Shown piece by piece: positions 18,046 to 26,152 of a stretch of DNA of 64,000 nucleotides. The position numbers were made by a program, and so were the translations under genes. The DNA is taken from contig OZ245829.1 in the NCBI GenBank assembly GCA_965228625.1, positions 558,001 to 622,000 on the forward strand, read 5' to 3'. Position 1 is the first letter of the stretch; every line of letters starts with the position of its first letter. This stretch comes from UBA2767 sp965228625 (GTDB taxonomy: Bacteria; Pseudomonadota; Alphaproteobacteria; Rhizobiales; Methyloligellaceae). A model generated the notes under the pieces. That model did not search any database. It saw only the letters and a program-made list of their open reading frames with translations, and was not told where the DNA came from.

Positions 18046-18462
18046 TCAGCGTCTTCTGCACCGCTCGTAAGATAAGGTTTCGCCGTCCTCGATCACGTCG
18101 AGCCGTGAGCGAGTCTCGGTCGAGCAGAAACGCTGATTGCGGCGCTGGACGGTCATCCCGTCGTCGCAGCGGCAGAACAGGCTCATCTCGAAGCAACTGT
18201 CAGAAGGGCTTGACCCTTCGAGAATGCAGACACAACCGCCGCCGGTCTGAACGTAGCCCTTGCTCAAAACGAAATAGTCGCCATCTGCTCGGTTGGCATA
18301 TAAACGGCAACCACGCGCCTGGGGGTCGTCATCGACCTTTCCCCAGGCACCAAACATCGCTTCCAGATTCTCGTTGGCGGCGCGGGCAACAGGCGGGCTC
18401 AACATCGCAATGGCAAGAGACATGGCGATAAACAAGGAGATCCACTGCCGCGCGGGTCCCAT
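18046..18462 (-). CDS. secreted cysteine-rich small protein
   Basis: A signal peptide (MGPARQWISLFIAMSLAIAM, cleaved after ARA) precedes a mature domain of about 110 residues with eight cysteines (RGC, GGGCVC, DSC, FCRC, RFC, YERC), enough for four disulfides. The even number and the export signal suggest a disulfide-stabilised periplasmic or extracellular protein. No family is recognised. It converges with the helical-protein gene upstream and is divergent from the FecR-domain gene. Confidence 0.65.
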   Translation of the reverse strand: MGPARQWISLFIAMSLAIAMLSPPVARAANENLEAMFGAWGKVDDDPQARGCRLYANRADGDYFVLSKGYVQTGGGCVCILEGSSPSDSCFEMSLFCRCDDGMTVQRRNQRFCSTETRSRLDVIEDGETLSYERCRRR

Positions 18463-18693
18463 TTAGGATCGGCCTCACTAATTCGTATTGCCCGTTCAGC
18501 TTATACATCCTAACCAATCTGGGCCGCGATCCAAAGCAACTTGCTGTTTAATGCTTCGTATTATCGGGAAAATCAGGTGAGAATGTCCGATTGTGGCATT
18601 GAGCGGCTGCTCCCGGACCTGGGGCGGCGTGGAGCGTAACCGCGAGGTGGATGATAACTGGCTGAGTTTTGAAGTATCGAGTGGAGGGATGCT

Positions 18694-19413
18694 ATGTTGT
18701 GTTACGAGCGTGGAAATGCGAACTCACATGACCTGCCGCAAGTTGAACCACCCGAAAGAACCTGCATCAAACACCGTCTCGGAATCCTGACGGCCCTGCT
18801 GATCGTCGGCTTGTTGTGGTGCATGCCGGCGCAGGCCCAACAGGCGGCCGGGGAAGTCGAGCGCCAGAAAGGCACCGCAAGCCGCACTGCGGCCGGCAGC
18901 ACCAGCGATCTGGCGCAGGGCGGCCGTGTCTTTGTCGGTGACGAGATCCGCACCGGCGCGGGTGCGCGGCTGCAAATCCGTTTCGGCGACCAGTCGAGCC
19001 TGACCCTGGGCGAGAATGCCCGCATCACCATCAACCGGTTCGTCTACAAACCTGACGGCGACTCAAATCAAGGGCTGGCCATATTGAAAGGCGTGTTCCG
19101 CTTTTCCACCGGCGAAATCGGTAAGCGGACGCCCGGCAATATCGCCTTCACAACACCGGTGGCAACCGTCGGCATCCGCGGCACCGTCTTTGTCGGTGGT
19201 GAACTCACCGTCGGCATGCCGCCCGGCCAGCCGCATTACGGCTTCCAGATCACCGAAGGCTCAATCGAGGTGACCTCCCCCGGCGGATCGGTCGTGCTCG
19301 ACGAACCGGGCGAAGGCACCTTCCTGCCCCTCACCCGCGTCGCCGCGCCGACGCCCGTACGCCAATGGACCCCTGAGGAAGCCGCCGAGGCTCAGGACGC
19401 CCTCGCGTTCTAG
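18694..19413 (+). CDS. exported FecR-domain protein
   Basis: The ATG follows GGAGGGA. A long charged N-region leads into a hydrophobic segment (LGILTALLIVGLLWCM) and AQA cleavage site, so the product is exported. The rest is a FecR domain: GDEIRTGAGARLQIRFGDQSSLTLGENA, then the strand-rich GLAILKGVFRFSTG and PVATVGIRGT segments. In iron signalling FecR is an anti-sigma partner, but this protein lacks the cytoplasmic anti-sigma part. It belongs to the free-standing FecR-domain class whose role is unknown, perhaps binding surface polymers. A GC-rich hairpin follows the stop codon. Confidence 0.8.
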   Translation: MLCYERGNANSHDLPQVEPPERTCIKHRLGILTALLIVGLLWCMPAQAQQAAGEVERQKGTASRTAAGSTSDLAQGGRVFVGDEIRTGAGARLQIRFGDQSSLTLGENARITINRFVYKPDGDSNQGLAILKGVFRFSTGEIGKRTPGNIAFTTPVATVGIRGTVFVGGELTVGMPPGQPHYGFQITEGSIEVTSPGGSVVLDEPGEGTFLPLTRVAAPTPVRQWTPEEAAEAQDALAF

Positions 19414-19428
19414 AGATCGAAACCCGAT

Positions 19429-19453
19429 AGCCGCTGCCCATTGGGCGGCGGCT
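19429..19453 (+). terminator. hairpin after the FecR gene
   Basis: AGCCGCTGCCC (19429-19439) pairs with GGGCGGCGGCT (19443-19453) with one mismatch and a short loop. It lies 16 bp after the stop codon. No T-run follows, so it may be a Rho-independent-like structure or merely a stabilising hairpin. Confidence 0.4.
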
Positions 19454-19543
19454 GCCGGACACCTCGCCTCTGCTTTCAATGTCAAACCGGGAGTGCTCTG
19501 TTATCCTCGGGACCTCTGACTATGGGCCGAAGGAAACAGATCA

Positions 19544-19903
19544 ATGGCAGACGATTGCAGAATATGCAGCGCGGAAAGCGTCCAGGCCGCCGCGAACGGG
19601 CTTGCTCATGCCAAACGCTTTCCCGCGCCGGCCTTCGACGGGCACCTCGTCGTTGCGACGACCGCACACAAGGACCTCGTCGACGTGACGCCGGATGAAT
19701 GGCTGGCGATCGGCGAATTGATCGGTCAGCACACGCGTGACGTCAGCGGCACCGACGGTTTCGAAAAGATGTACCTGCTGGCGATCGGGGATGCCGACAA
19801 GGGGCATTTCCACCTGCACATGGTTCCAAAGGAACTCGAAGACCGCGGGATGGGTCCGTTCATCTTCGGACCCGAAGGATGGAACGCCAACCGCAAGACC
19901 TGA
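19544..19903 (+). CDS. HIT-family nucleotide hydrolase
   Basis: The 119-residue protein has the histidine-triad motif KGHFHLHMVP near residue 90, preceded by the usual FDGHLVVATTAHKDLVDVT segment. HIT proteins cleave nucleotide phosphoramidates or dinucleoside polyphosphates such as Ap4A. The CRIC pair at residues 5-8 resembles the zinc site of some bacterial HIT proteins. AAGGA precedes the ATG at a good distance. Its last 12 codons and stop are part of an 88-bp sequence repeated 2.8 kb downstream, where the same reading (GPEGWNANRKT-stop) is kept. This suggests that the 3' end was duplicated when the following segment arrived. Confidence 0.82.
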   Translation: MADDCRICSAESVQAAANGLAHAKRFPAPAFDGHLVVATTAHKDLVDVTPDEWLAIGELIGQHTRDVSGTDGFEKMYLLAIGDADKGHFHLHMVPKELEDRGMGPFIFGPEGWNANRKT

Positions 19904-19954
19904 CCGGTCGCCACCTCCATCATGTCTCCCGGTGACGGAAAAGCGCCGCAGGCG
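19867..19954 (+). repeat. 88-bp direct repeat, left copy
   Basis: This segment covers the 3' end of the HIT gene and 51 bases beyond it. It matches 22643-22730 at 82 of 88 positions without gaps, with 45 consecutive identical bases at 19880-19924. The repeats flank the tyrosinase segment like the two ends of an inserted piece. Confidence 0.85.
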
Positions 19955-20096
19955 CCAATGCCGCGATTGGCCCGTCTCTAGGCAGATGACCAGACCTTCA
20001 TACTGAAACCAAAATGCGACCGCTTTTTGCCTTTTGCTTCACTCAGACACTTGTTTCCTGAATGCCTTCTTACAACAATTTTTTTGCAACGAGAAT

Positions 20097-20156
20097 TCGA
20101 TATTTCGACAGGCCAATTACACGATCTAAAAAATATAACAACTCGATATTTTGACA
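20097..20156. repeat. paired 14-bp direct repeat in AT-rich leader
   Basis: TCGATATTTCGACA (20097-20110) and TCGATATTTTGACA (20143-20156) differ at one base and are 46 bp apart start to start. They lie upstream of a strong promoter-like sequence and could be regulator sites. Confidence 0.4.
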
Positions 20157-20173
20157 AATTTCTATATTCAGTC

Positions 20174-20202
20174 TTCACATCATTCATTCATACGCATATA
20201 AT
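20174..20202 (+). promoter_or_regulatory. sigma70-like promoter
   Basis: TTCACA (20174-20179) and TATAAT (20197-20202) are separated by exactly 17 bp in AT-rich DNA. This is the best housekeeping-promoter match I see in the window. Transcription would start about 95 bp before the DJ-1/PfpI fragment and could also reach the tyrosinase gene. Confidence 0.6.
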
Positions 20203-20301
20203 AAAAAAGGACTTCTAATTCTTCGTTTTTTGCATTTGTACTGTGTTCTATACCGTTCGATAATTTATAGTTATTGTCCATTTAAGTGGAAGAATTCCCA
20301 C

Positions 20302-20556
20302 ATGAAGCTCGGGATTCCCATCTATGACGGCGTAAATCTCCTCGACGTGGCCGGGACGTTGGAGATGTCCCATTGGGCGGGCCGGAATAATCTCAAGCCG
20401 CTTCTGGTCTCCTCCGACGGCGACACTGTGAAATCATTCAACGGCGTGCGCTTTAAGGCTCGGGCGAGCTTCGCCGAAGCGCCGGCCTTGGACATTTTGT
20501 GGGTGCCGGGGGAAGACCCTAACGTGCTCGAGGACATCATGAGGGAACCAACCTGA
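20302..20556 (+). pseudogene. truncated DJ-1/PfpI-family gene
   Basis: The 84-residue reading frame matches only the N-terminal third of the DJ-1/PfpI glutamine-amidotransferase-like family (KLGIPIYDGVNLLDVAG; FAEAPALDILWVPGEDP). It stops before the nucleophile-elbow Cys region. Family members are usually about 200-230 residues. The remainder is not found downstream in another frame, so the gene appears to have lost its 3' part rather than to be frameshifted. The promoter upstream looks intact. Confidence 0.7.
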
Positions 20557-20932
20557 GCCTGGAAAATCTGGAGGAAGTCTTGGCGGTCAGGATTGGTCGC
20601 TCGAGCCTGATGTAGATGTCACCGAAGGCGACCCGATGCCGTTCCGCTAGCAGGGTCGCGGGGAAATCGGTCGTGAGGCCTAGGTCTGCGATTACTTGGG
20701 TTATGTCGTTCCTGACTGGCCGAATGGTGTCGATCAGGTCGACGAAGTTGTCGGTACGATTGTCCGGACCGAACCGCATTGGAACGGCGAAGCAGAGGCA
20801 GGCTTGTAGCTTCGTGAATTGCCGTTCGTGCCTGAGCCGGCAGCAATTTGAACTCTTACGGAGGACCACAACAATTAGTGACTGAGCAGCTCGTTGCCGG
20901 AGCCATACGGCGAAAAAATGGGAGAAGGAACC
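20557..20932. other. region between PfpI fragment and tyrosinase
   Basis: A minus-strand reading frame (about 20537-21064) crosses this area. Its middle part (FVDLIDTIRPVRNDITQVIADLGL) looks like protein, but it runs into the tyrosinase gene and I recognise no family, so it may be the remnant of another lost gene. TTACGGAGGACC at about 20858-20869 is a good ribosome-site sequence with no matching start. GGAGAAGGA (20921-20929) serves the tyrosinase ATG. Confidence 0.35.
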
Positions 20933-22444
20933 ATGGTAGGTAAACTCAGCAGGCGGCATGTGTTGATCGGCGTTGCCGCGGCAGCATCCACGCCTTATTT
21001 GGCAAATCTCAGGGCACAGCGGGCATCTGCCGAAGGCAGTATCAGGGTACGGCGCGAGGTACATGGCCTTGTCGGCTCAGATGGCACGTTGGACCCCGAC
21101 CTCGTTACCTATATGGACGCGGTCGCTGAGACACAGAATTCATCTCCTATACTCTGGCACGCAGTGACCAGATTCCATGACGCGTTTTGCGCGACCGGTG
21201 CCGGTGCCCGCGAAGTTCACTGGAACTGGCGGTTCATCATGTGGCATCGGGCCTATCTGGCGACCTATGAGCGGATTCTTCAAGAGCATTCTGACAAGAC
21301 AGTCGCGCTGCCCTATTGGAATTGGTTCAAGTCCAACGCGTTGCCCAAGGCGTTCACATTGGGTGCGCTCAACCATCCTGGACGAACGTTTGGCGCTGAT
21401 TCTGAAACGGGAACTCCCTCGCGCCCCCTCGATCCCGGTGACAAAGGTCGCACCGAACTCAACAATTACAACGTGACAGAGGCGTTCGGGCCTGACGCAG
21501 GTGCAAGCTTTTTCGGGCATGAATATGCCCCCTTTAGCAACAGGGCTGGTCGACCAGAATACGGCGGACATGGCGGAATACACAATTGGGTCGGCGGCGA
21601 TATGGCAAGTCTGAATACCTCCTCGCTGGATACATGTTTTTATTCGCACCACGCCAATGTTGACCGCATGCTTGAGCTTTGGAAGGCAAATAAGGCGCCG
21701 ACCGACTGGTTCGCCAATGCACCGGCTGCTTGGAAGGATCAGATCTTCGAGTTTGCCTTCAGCGACGACCGAGTTTATCGCTATCGCGCTGCGGACATGA
21801 TCGACACGTCGAAAATCGTCGACGTGGACGGCATAGAGCTCGGCTTCGTCTATGACGACGTTCCAAAGACACAGATCGCAGCAACTGATACTGGTCTGAT
21901 TGCATTTTCACAGCCGAACGTGACCGAAAACGCGCTTACCCGAGTCGAAATGCGGGTGAAGCCGCCGTCCCAATCCTTCTCACTCGGTGCGCTTGAGGTT
22001 GCGGGCGGTCAGGGTTCCACCTCAACTTTCGAAATCAACGATGCAGCTCGGGCCGTCACGAACAATTTCATCGGCAAGACTGAACAGGGAGGAGGTGTGA
22101 AAACACTGGAGAATTTCTCTTTCAGCCGGACCAAGCCGCCCTCCGCACGCTTGGTGCTGCGCGACGTTGTTCTTCCGGGCAAGAACTCACAGGTCAACTT
22201 CTTTATCAATGTAGATGAGCCGGGTTCTGCCGCGATCAAGGATGGTGGCCGCTATCTCGGCACGATCAACACGATTCCCTCGCGCGAAGGTGACGTTGTA
22301 TATGACGAGCTGTCGTTTGAGGCGTCCGATGAAATCCTAGAGGTTCTCAGATCAGAGAACAGGATTTTTGTGTCAAGTTTCACGCGCTATCTCGGCAAAG
22401 AGGACAAGGTGCAGATTGGCGAGGTTGAGCTGATCATTGAGTAG
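20933..22444 (+). CDS. Tat-exported tyrosinase / polyphenol oxidase
   Basis: The ATG at 20933 follows GGAGAAGGA and gives an N-terminus with a twin-arginine signal (LSRRHVLIGVAAAAS). The type-3 copper domain has CuA histidines H82 (or H76), H96 and H105 (VHWNWRFIMWHRAYL), and CuB histidines H213, H217 and H239/H240 (HGGIHNWVGGDM; CFYSHHANVDRM). A C-terminal beta-rich domain of about 200 residues resembles the one in plant and some bacterial polyphenol oxidases, which shields the active site. The 503-residue enzyme should oxidise phenols to quinones in the periplasm. Tat export fits folding with copper before secretion. The gene lies in the repeat-flanked segment. Confidence 0.88.
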   Translation: MVGKLSRRHVLIGVAAAASTPYLANLRAQRASAEGSIRVRREVHGLVGSDGTLDPDLVTYMDAVAETQNSSPILWHAVTRFHDAFCATGAGAREVHWNWRFIMWHRAYLATYERILQEHSDKTVALPYWNWFKSNALPKAFTLGALNHPGRTFGADSETGTPSRPLDPGDKGRTELNNYNVTEAFGPDAGASFFGHEYAPFSNRAGRPEYGGHGGIHNWVGGDMASLNTSSLDTCFYSHHANVDRMLELWKANKAPTDWFANAPAAWKDQIFEFAFSDDRVYRYRAADMIDTSKIVDVDGIELGFVYDDVPKTQIAATDTGLIAFSQPNVTENALTRVEMRVKPPSQSFSLGALEVAGGQGSTSTFEINDAARAVTNNFIGKTEQGGGVKTLENFSFSRTKPPSARLVLRDVVLPGKNSQVNFFINVDEPGSAAIKDGGRYLGTINTIPSREGDVVYDELSFEASDEILEVLRSENRIFVSSFTRYLGKEDKVQIGEVELIIE

Positions 22445-22642
22445 TCTCAGAAGAAGTAACCGTGACAGTGGCGCGGCATAGCCAGCACTTTGCCTAACGG
22501 CCGCTTTGATCGAGGACTTGAGACCAGCGCGAACGAAAGTCCGGTTAATCGTACTGACGAGGTTTGGGAATCTCTGCACCCGTTACTGGCCTTAGAGTTT
22601 TGAGGTCAGGTTGGCACTGCTCGGTTCTGGACGATCTATGCC

Positions 22643-22730
22643 CGGACCCGAAGGGTGGAACGCCAACCGCAAGACCTGACCGGTCGCCACCTCCATCATG
22701 GCTCCGCGTGACGGAACAGCGCCGCGGGCG
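22643..22730 (+). repeat. 88-bp direct repeat, right copy
   Basis: It matches 19867-19954 with six mismatches. It preserves the last codons and stop of the HIT gene (GGA/GGG being synonymous) but has no matching upstream coding sequence, as expected for a displaced original 3' end. It ends 10 bp before the stop of the MocR gene. Confidence 0.85.
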
Positions 22731-22739
22731 TCAGGCCCT

Positions 22740-24068
22740 TCAGTTTTGGCTCTCCAGCAATTTCGCCAGTTCCTTCAACGCCACGGCAAGCTCATCGAGC
22801 GCCGGACTTGCAAGGGCGATGCGGACGGCGTTCGGGGCCGTGGCGCGCTCGACCGCGAAGGCGGTGGCCGGAGCAATGGCGATGCCGCGCGCCTTGGCTT
22901 GCGCAACGAAGCTCTCCACACGCCATTCCCGAGGCAGCGTCAGCCACAGGTGATAGCTGCTCTCGTCCGTCGCGACCGTCCAGCCCTGCAAGGCCTCTCT
23001 CGCCATCCTGTTCCGGTTTAACGCGTCCTTTCGCTTGTCCTCTTCGACCTCCTGCGCGACACCGGACAGGATCCAGCGGACCGCGATTTCGAGCGGGATC
23101 CGCTGTGGCGTGAGGCCGGATGCATTGATCGACTCACGGCAACGCCGAACCAGTTGCGCCGGCACGACGATCAGACCGACGCTGAGGCCCGCACACAGTC
23201 TTTTCGAGAGCGAGTCCACGACAACCACGTTTTGCGGAGCGAGTGCTGAAAGCGGCGGGTTGCGGTCCGCCGACAGGAACGAATAGACGCGGTCTTCTAT
23301 GGCGACAATGCCGTATTTCTCGAGGCGCTCCGCGATCTCACGGCGCCGTTCCGGCGGCATGGTCGCGCCCGTCGGGTTGTGAAGACAGGGCTGAAGATAA
23401 ATCACCCCGGTGTTGCCACCCGCGCCCAACCGGTCGATTTCACCGGGCAGGACTCCAAACTCATCCATCCGGAGCGGCACCGGTACGATTTTGAGTTTTT
23501 CGACAATGGCGCGGGCCACCGGATAGGTCAGGGCCTCGATGCCGAGCCGTTCCCCCGGTCCGGCAAAGGCTGAGATGGCCGCGGACAATGCCTGCTTGCC
23601 GTTGCCTGTGACCAGAATTCGGTCCGGTGCAGGTTGCCAGGTGGGCGTGGCAATGTGTGCGGCAAGTGCCTGTCTCGCCGTATCCCAGCCATCCGCCGAC
23701 ATCGCGCGCATGCTTTGCGCGAAGACCTGCGTGTTGCGAACAAGATCGAGAAACGCGCCTGCGAGCTTGTGCGGCTCTCCGACCGCACCCGGCACGTTCA
23801 GTTCAAGGTTGACCGGCGCGTCGGGTGGCTCCGCGAATGACGCAACGCCGGACGCAGGCGCATAGCGCACGTAACTCCCCCTGCCCACCTCGCCGGCGAT
23901 GAGACCGCGTGTGACCAGCTCCTTGTAGACCCGGCCGGCGGTCGAGGCCGCGATGCCCCGCTGATAGGCGTATTCACGTTGCGGCAGAAGTTTCTGGCCG
24001 GGCGCCAACCGGCCGGTGGAGATATCCGAGGCGATCTCATCCGCAAGCTGATGGTAGTCGGACGTCAT
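22740..24068 (-). CDS. MocR/PdxR-type GntR regulator with aminotransferase domain
   Basis: The 442-residue protein has an N-terminal GntR winged helix (HQLADEIASDISTGRLAPGQ; QREYAYQRGIAASTAGRVYKEL) and a fold-type-I aminotransferase-like domain. That domain carries the PLP-binding Lys in VVDSLSKRLCAGLS and conserved YLQPCLHNPTG. MocR regulators use PLP or an amino-acid adduct as effector. The ATG at 24068 was chosen because it directly precedes the DNA-binding domain; the frame is open further but enters the divergent promoter. The divergent hydrolase-ydfG pair is the probable target, and a perfect dyad lies between. Confidence 0.88.
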   Translation of the reverse strand: MTSDYHQLADEIASDISTGRLAPGQKLLPQREYAYQRGIAASTAGRVYKELVTRGLIAGEVGRGSYVRYAPASGVASFAEPPDAPVNLELNVPGAVGEPHKLAGAFLDLVRNTQVFAQSMRAMSADGWDTARQALAAHIATPTWQPAPDRILVTGNGKQALSAAISAFAGPGERLGIEALTYPVARAIVEKLKIVPVPLRMDEFGVLPGEIDRLGAGGNTGVIYLQPCLHNPTGATMPPERRREIAERLEKYGIVAIEDRVYSFLSADRNPPLSALAPQNVVVVDSLSKRLCAGLSVGLIVVPAQLVRRCRESINASGLTPQRIPLEIAVRWILSGVAQEVEEDKRKDALNRNRMAREALQGWTVATDESSYHLWLTLPREWRVESFVAQAKARGIAIAPATAFAVERATAPNAVRIALASPALDELAVALKELAKLLESQN

Positions 24069-24079
24069 TATTGCCCTCG

Positions 24080-24099
24080 GTGCAATATATCGATTGCAC
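24080..24099. promoter_or_regulatory. operator-like dyad in the mocR/hydrolase intergenic region
   Basis: GTGCAAT (24080-24086) and ATTGCAC (24093-24099) are perfect inverted arms around the six bases ATATCG. The dyad starts 12 bp upstream of the MocR start codon and 63 bp before the hydrolase start, a natural place for autoregulation and control of the divergent pair. Confidence 0.55.
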
Positions 24100-24161
24100 T
24101 GAGCATGCGATCGCGTCATCTGTGTGTCAACCGGCACAAGAGGACCGGATGAGGAGTCGCG

Positions 24162-24980
24162 ATGGCTGAACTGAAACATGATGGCGCCCATATTCGCTAT
24201 GACGTCAAAGGTGAAGGCGACAATACGATCGTCTTCGTGCACGGACATCCGTTCAACCGGACCATGTGGGCGGAACAGGCGGCGTGCTTCGCCGAGCAAG
24301 GATGGCGCAGCATCCTGTTCGATCTGAGGGGATACGGCGAGTCCACCGGCACCGGGGAAACCACGTTCGATTTCGGGCAATTCGCGCAGGACATCGAGAC
24401 GCTCATGGACCATCTTCGCGTCGAGAAGGCCGTTCTTTGCGGACTGTCCATGGGCGGCCAGATCGTCATGGATTGCTGCGAGCGGTTCCCGGAGCGCGTT
24501 TCGGGCGTGGTCCTTGCCGCGACCGCACCACAGGCGGAAACGGCGCGGAGCCGGCAGTCCCGACTCGCCATGGCGGATCGCCTTGAACGCGAGGGCATGG
24601 GCCCCTATGCGGAAGAAGTCCTGCCGAAAATGGTATCGGCGCGCAGCATATTGGAAGTGCCCGACGTCGCGGCATTCGTGCTCGCGATGATGCGCGGATC
24701 CGATCCGGCGGGGGCGGCGGCGGCGCAGCGCGCCAGGGCCGACCGGCCTTCATATGAGCCGACACTGTCCAAGCTGAACTGCCCCGCACTCATCGTGGTC
24801 GGTGACGCCGACGCCTTCACCTCCCGAAGCGATGCGGACCTGATGAACGGTCTGATCGCGGGCTCGGAACTCCTGTGGATGCCGGACGTGGGACATATGC
24901 CGAACCTGGAACGCATGGCCGAATTCAATGAGGCGATGCGCCGGCACCTCGATCGGGTCCGCGCACGCACAGGACAGTGA
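24162..24980 (+). CDS. alpha/beta hydrolase
   Basis: The 272-residue protein has the oxyanion motif VHGHPFNRTMW (about residue 26), the nucleophile elbow G94-L-S96-M-G-G, an acid residue in VVGDADAFTS and the catalytic His in VGHMPNLERM. These make a complete Ser-His-Asp triad without a signal peptide. GAGGAG precedes the ATG. Its stop overlaps the GTG start of ydfG (GTGA), so the two are co-translated. A hydrolase paired with a YdfG dehydrogenase recalls RutD/YdfG of pyrimidine breakdown, but no rut genes are present and the substrate is unknown. Confidence 0.85.
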   Translation: MAELKHDGAHIRYDVKGEGDNTIVFVHGHPFNRTMWAEQAACFAEQGWRSILFDLRGYGESTGTGETTFDFGQFAQDIETLMDHLRVEKAVLCGLSMGGQIVMDCCERFPERVSGVVLAATAPQAETARSRQSRLAMADRLEREGMGPYAEEVLPKMVSARSILEVPDVAAFVLAMMRGSDPAGAAAAQRARADRPSYEPTLSKLNCPALIVVGDADAFTSRSDADLMNGLIAGSELLWMPDVGHMPNLERMAEFNEAMRRHLDRVRARTGQ

Positions 24981-25750
24981 CCGTGCGCTCGAACGATGCA
25001 AAAACAGTACTGGTCACGGGGGCGAGCTCGGGTTTCGGCGAGGCCATCGCCCGGCGCATGGTCTGCGAGGGTCACAAGGTCATCCTTGCGGCCCGGCGCA
25101 TGGAGCGCCTGTCCAGCATTGCAAAAGATATGGGTCGCGAAGCGGTACACGCCGTGCAAATGGACGTGACCGACCGGGACGACGTTGCCAGGGCAATCGG
25201 CGGACTGCCGTCCGGGTTTGCGTCGATCGATATCCTGGTCAACAACGCCGGGCTTGCGCTGGGCCTTGCGCCGGCGCACGAAGCCGATCTGGATGACTGG
25301 GACCGGATGCTCGATACCAATTGCCGTGGTTTGATAGCCGTCACCCGTGCCGTCCTGCCCGGCATGGTGGCTCGCGGCCGGGGCCATGTCATCAACATCG
25401 GCTCCGTCGCCGGAACATATCCCTATGTTGGCGGCAATGTGTACGGCGCCAGCAAGGCGTTCGTCCGGCACTTCTCCCTCAATCTGAGAAGCGACCTCCA
25501 TGGAACCGGGCTCCGGGTCACCTCAATCGAACCGGGACTTTGCAGCGGCACCGAATTCTCAGCCGTAAGGTTCAAGGGCGATCAGGAACGCGCAGCGGCC
25601 ATGTATGAAGGGCTGATCCCGATCTCGCCTGAAGATATTGCCGAGGCGGTTGACTGGGCGGCGTCGCAACCCGCACATGTCAACGTAAACGCGATAGAGG
25701 TCATGCCTGTCGCGCAGAGCTTTGCCCCGCTTCAGGTGCACCGCTCCTGA
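24977..25750 (+). CDS. ydfG: NADP-dependent 3-hydroxy acid dehydrogenase, YdfG family
   Basis: The 257-residue SDR matches E. coli YdfG along its whole length as I recall it. Shared features are TGASSGFGEAIARR, DILVNNAGLALGLAPAHEA, DTNCRGLIAVTRAVLPGMV, YGASKAFVRHFSLNLR and the tail VMPVAQSFAPLQVHR. YdfG oxidises L-allo-threonine and serine and reduces malonic semialdehyde. The catalytic Ser, Tyr and Lys are all present. It starts with GTG inside the stop of the hydrolase gene, second in a two-gene operon facing away from the MocR gene. Confidence 0.9.
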   Translation: MTVRSNDAKTVLVTGASSGFGEAIARRMVCEGHKVILAARRMERLSSIAKDMGREAVHAVQMDVTDRDDVARAIGGLPSGFASIDILVNNAGLALGLAPAHEADLDDWDRMLDTNCRGLIAVTRAVLPGMVARGRGHVINIGSVAGTYPYVGGNVYGASKAFVRHFSLNLRSDLHGTGLRVTSIEPGLCSGTEFSAVRFKGDQERAAAMYEGLIPISPEDIAEAVDWAASQPAHVNVNAIEVMPVAQSFAPLQVHRS

Positions 25751-25794
25751 CCGACCGGCATGGCGACCGGTGACGGACCACACTCTGCGGCAGC

Positions 25795-26019
25795 CTATGC
25801 GAATGCAAATTCCAATGCGGTAGCGCCTGCCAGGGGGGCAAGCACGAACCCCCAATTCGTACTCTGAAATCCGGTTACGGGTCCCTGCTCGTCTTCGTCG
25901 AGCATCAAAACCCACCAGTTCAACGGGATGACCAGCATTGCGTAGAGCAATGCAAGCGGTGATCCCAGGCTGTAACCGAAAACCCCCAAACCAAGCGCGA
26001 TGGCTCCGGCACCAATCAT
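25795..26019 (-). CDS. small three-helix membrane protein
   Basis: The 74-residue product is almost entirely hydrophobic, with three predicted membrane helices (MIGAGAIALGLGVFGYSLG; LALLYAMLVIPLNWWVLML; WGFVLAPLAGATALEFAF) and a short acidic loop DEDEQG. The ATG at 26019 has GGAGG five bases upstream, which decides the start over longer readings. No family is recognised. It is convergent with ydfG. Confidence 0.55.
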   Translation of the reverse strand: MIGAGAIALGLGVFGYSLGSPLALLYAMLVIPLNWWVLMLDEDEQGPVTGFQSTNWGFVLAPLAGATALEFAFA

Positions 26020-26152
26020 GCCAACCTCCAGCGCTGTTCGGGTTATGGCGTGTGCGCGGCAGTAAGTATGGCCGATGCACCGATACCGTGATGCTGCGCA
26101 CGCAAATAACGTCTGCGCCAGGGCCGTTGCCCTGGACGGAATTCCGGCGCGT

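Larger units (their letters stand above)
19955..22642. other. putative acquired segment bracketed by direct repeats
   Basis: About 2.7 kb lie between the 88-bp repeats. It starts with a conspicuously AT-rich stretch (about 20000-20290) and carries a truncated DJ-1/PfpI gene and a tyrosinase gene. No integrase, transposase or terminal inverted repeat is visible. Base composition unlike the neighbours and duplication of a gene 3' end argue for transfer or for recombination between repeats, but the mechanism cannot be read from the sequence. Confidence 0.55.

Noticed and set aside
20537..21064. Minus-strand frame crossing the gap between the PfpI fragment and tyrosinase
   Set aside because: It overlaps the tyrosinase gene, has no convincing start or recognised family; kept only as a note about the gap.
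19867..22730. 88-bp repeats as tRNA-type attachment sites
   Set aside because: No tRNA gene or integrase is visible; the repeat covers a HIT gene end, so only a general insertion hypothesis is kept.
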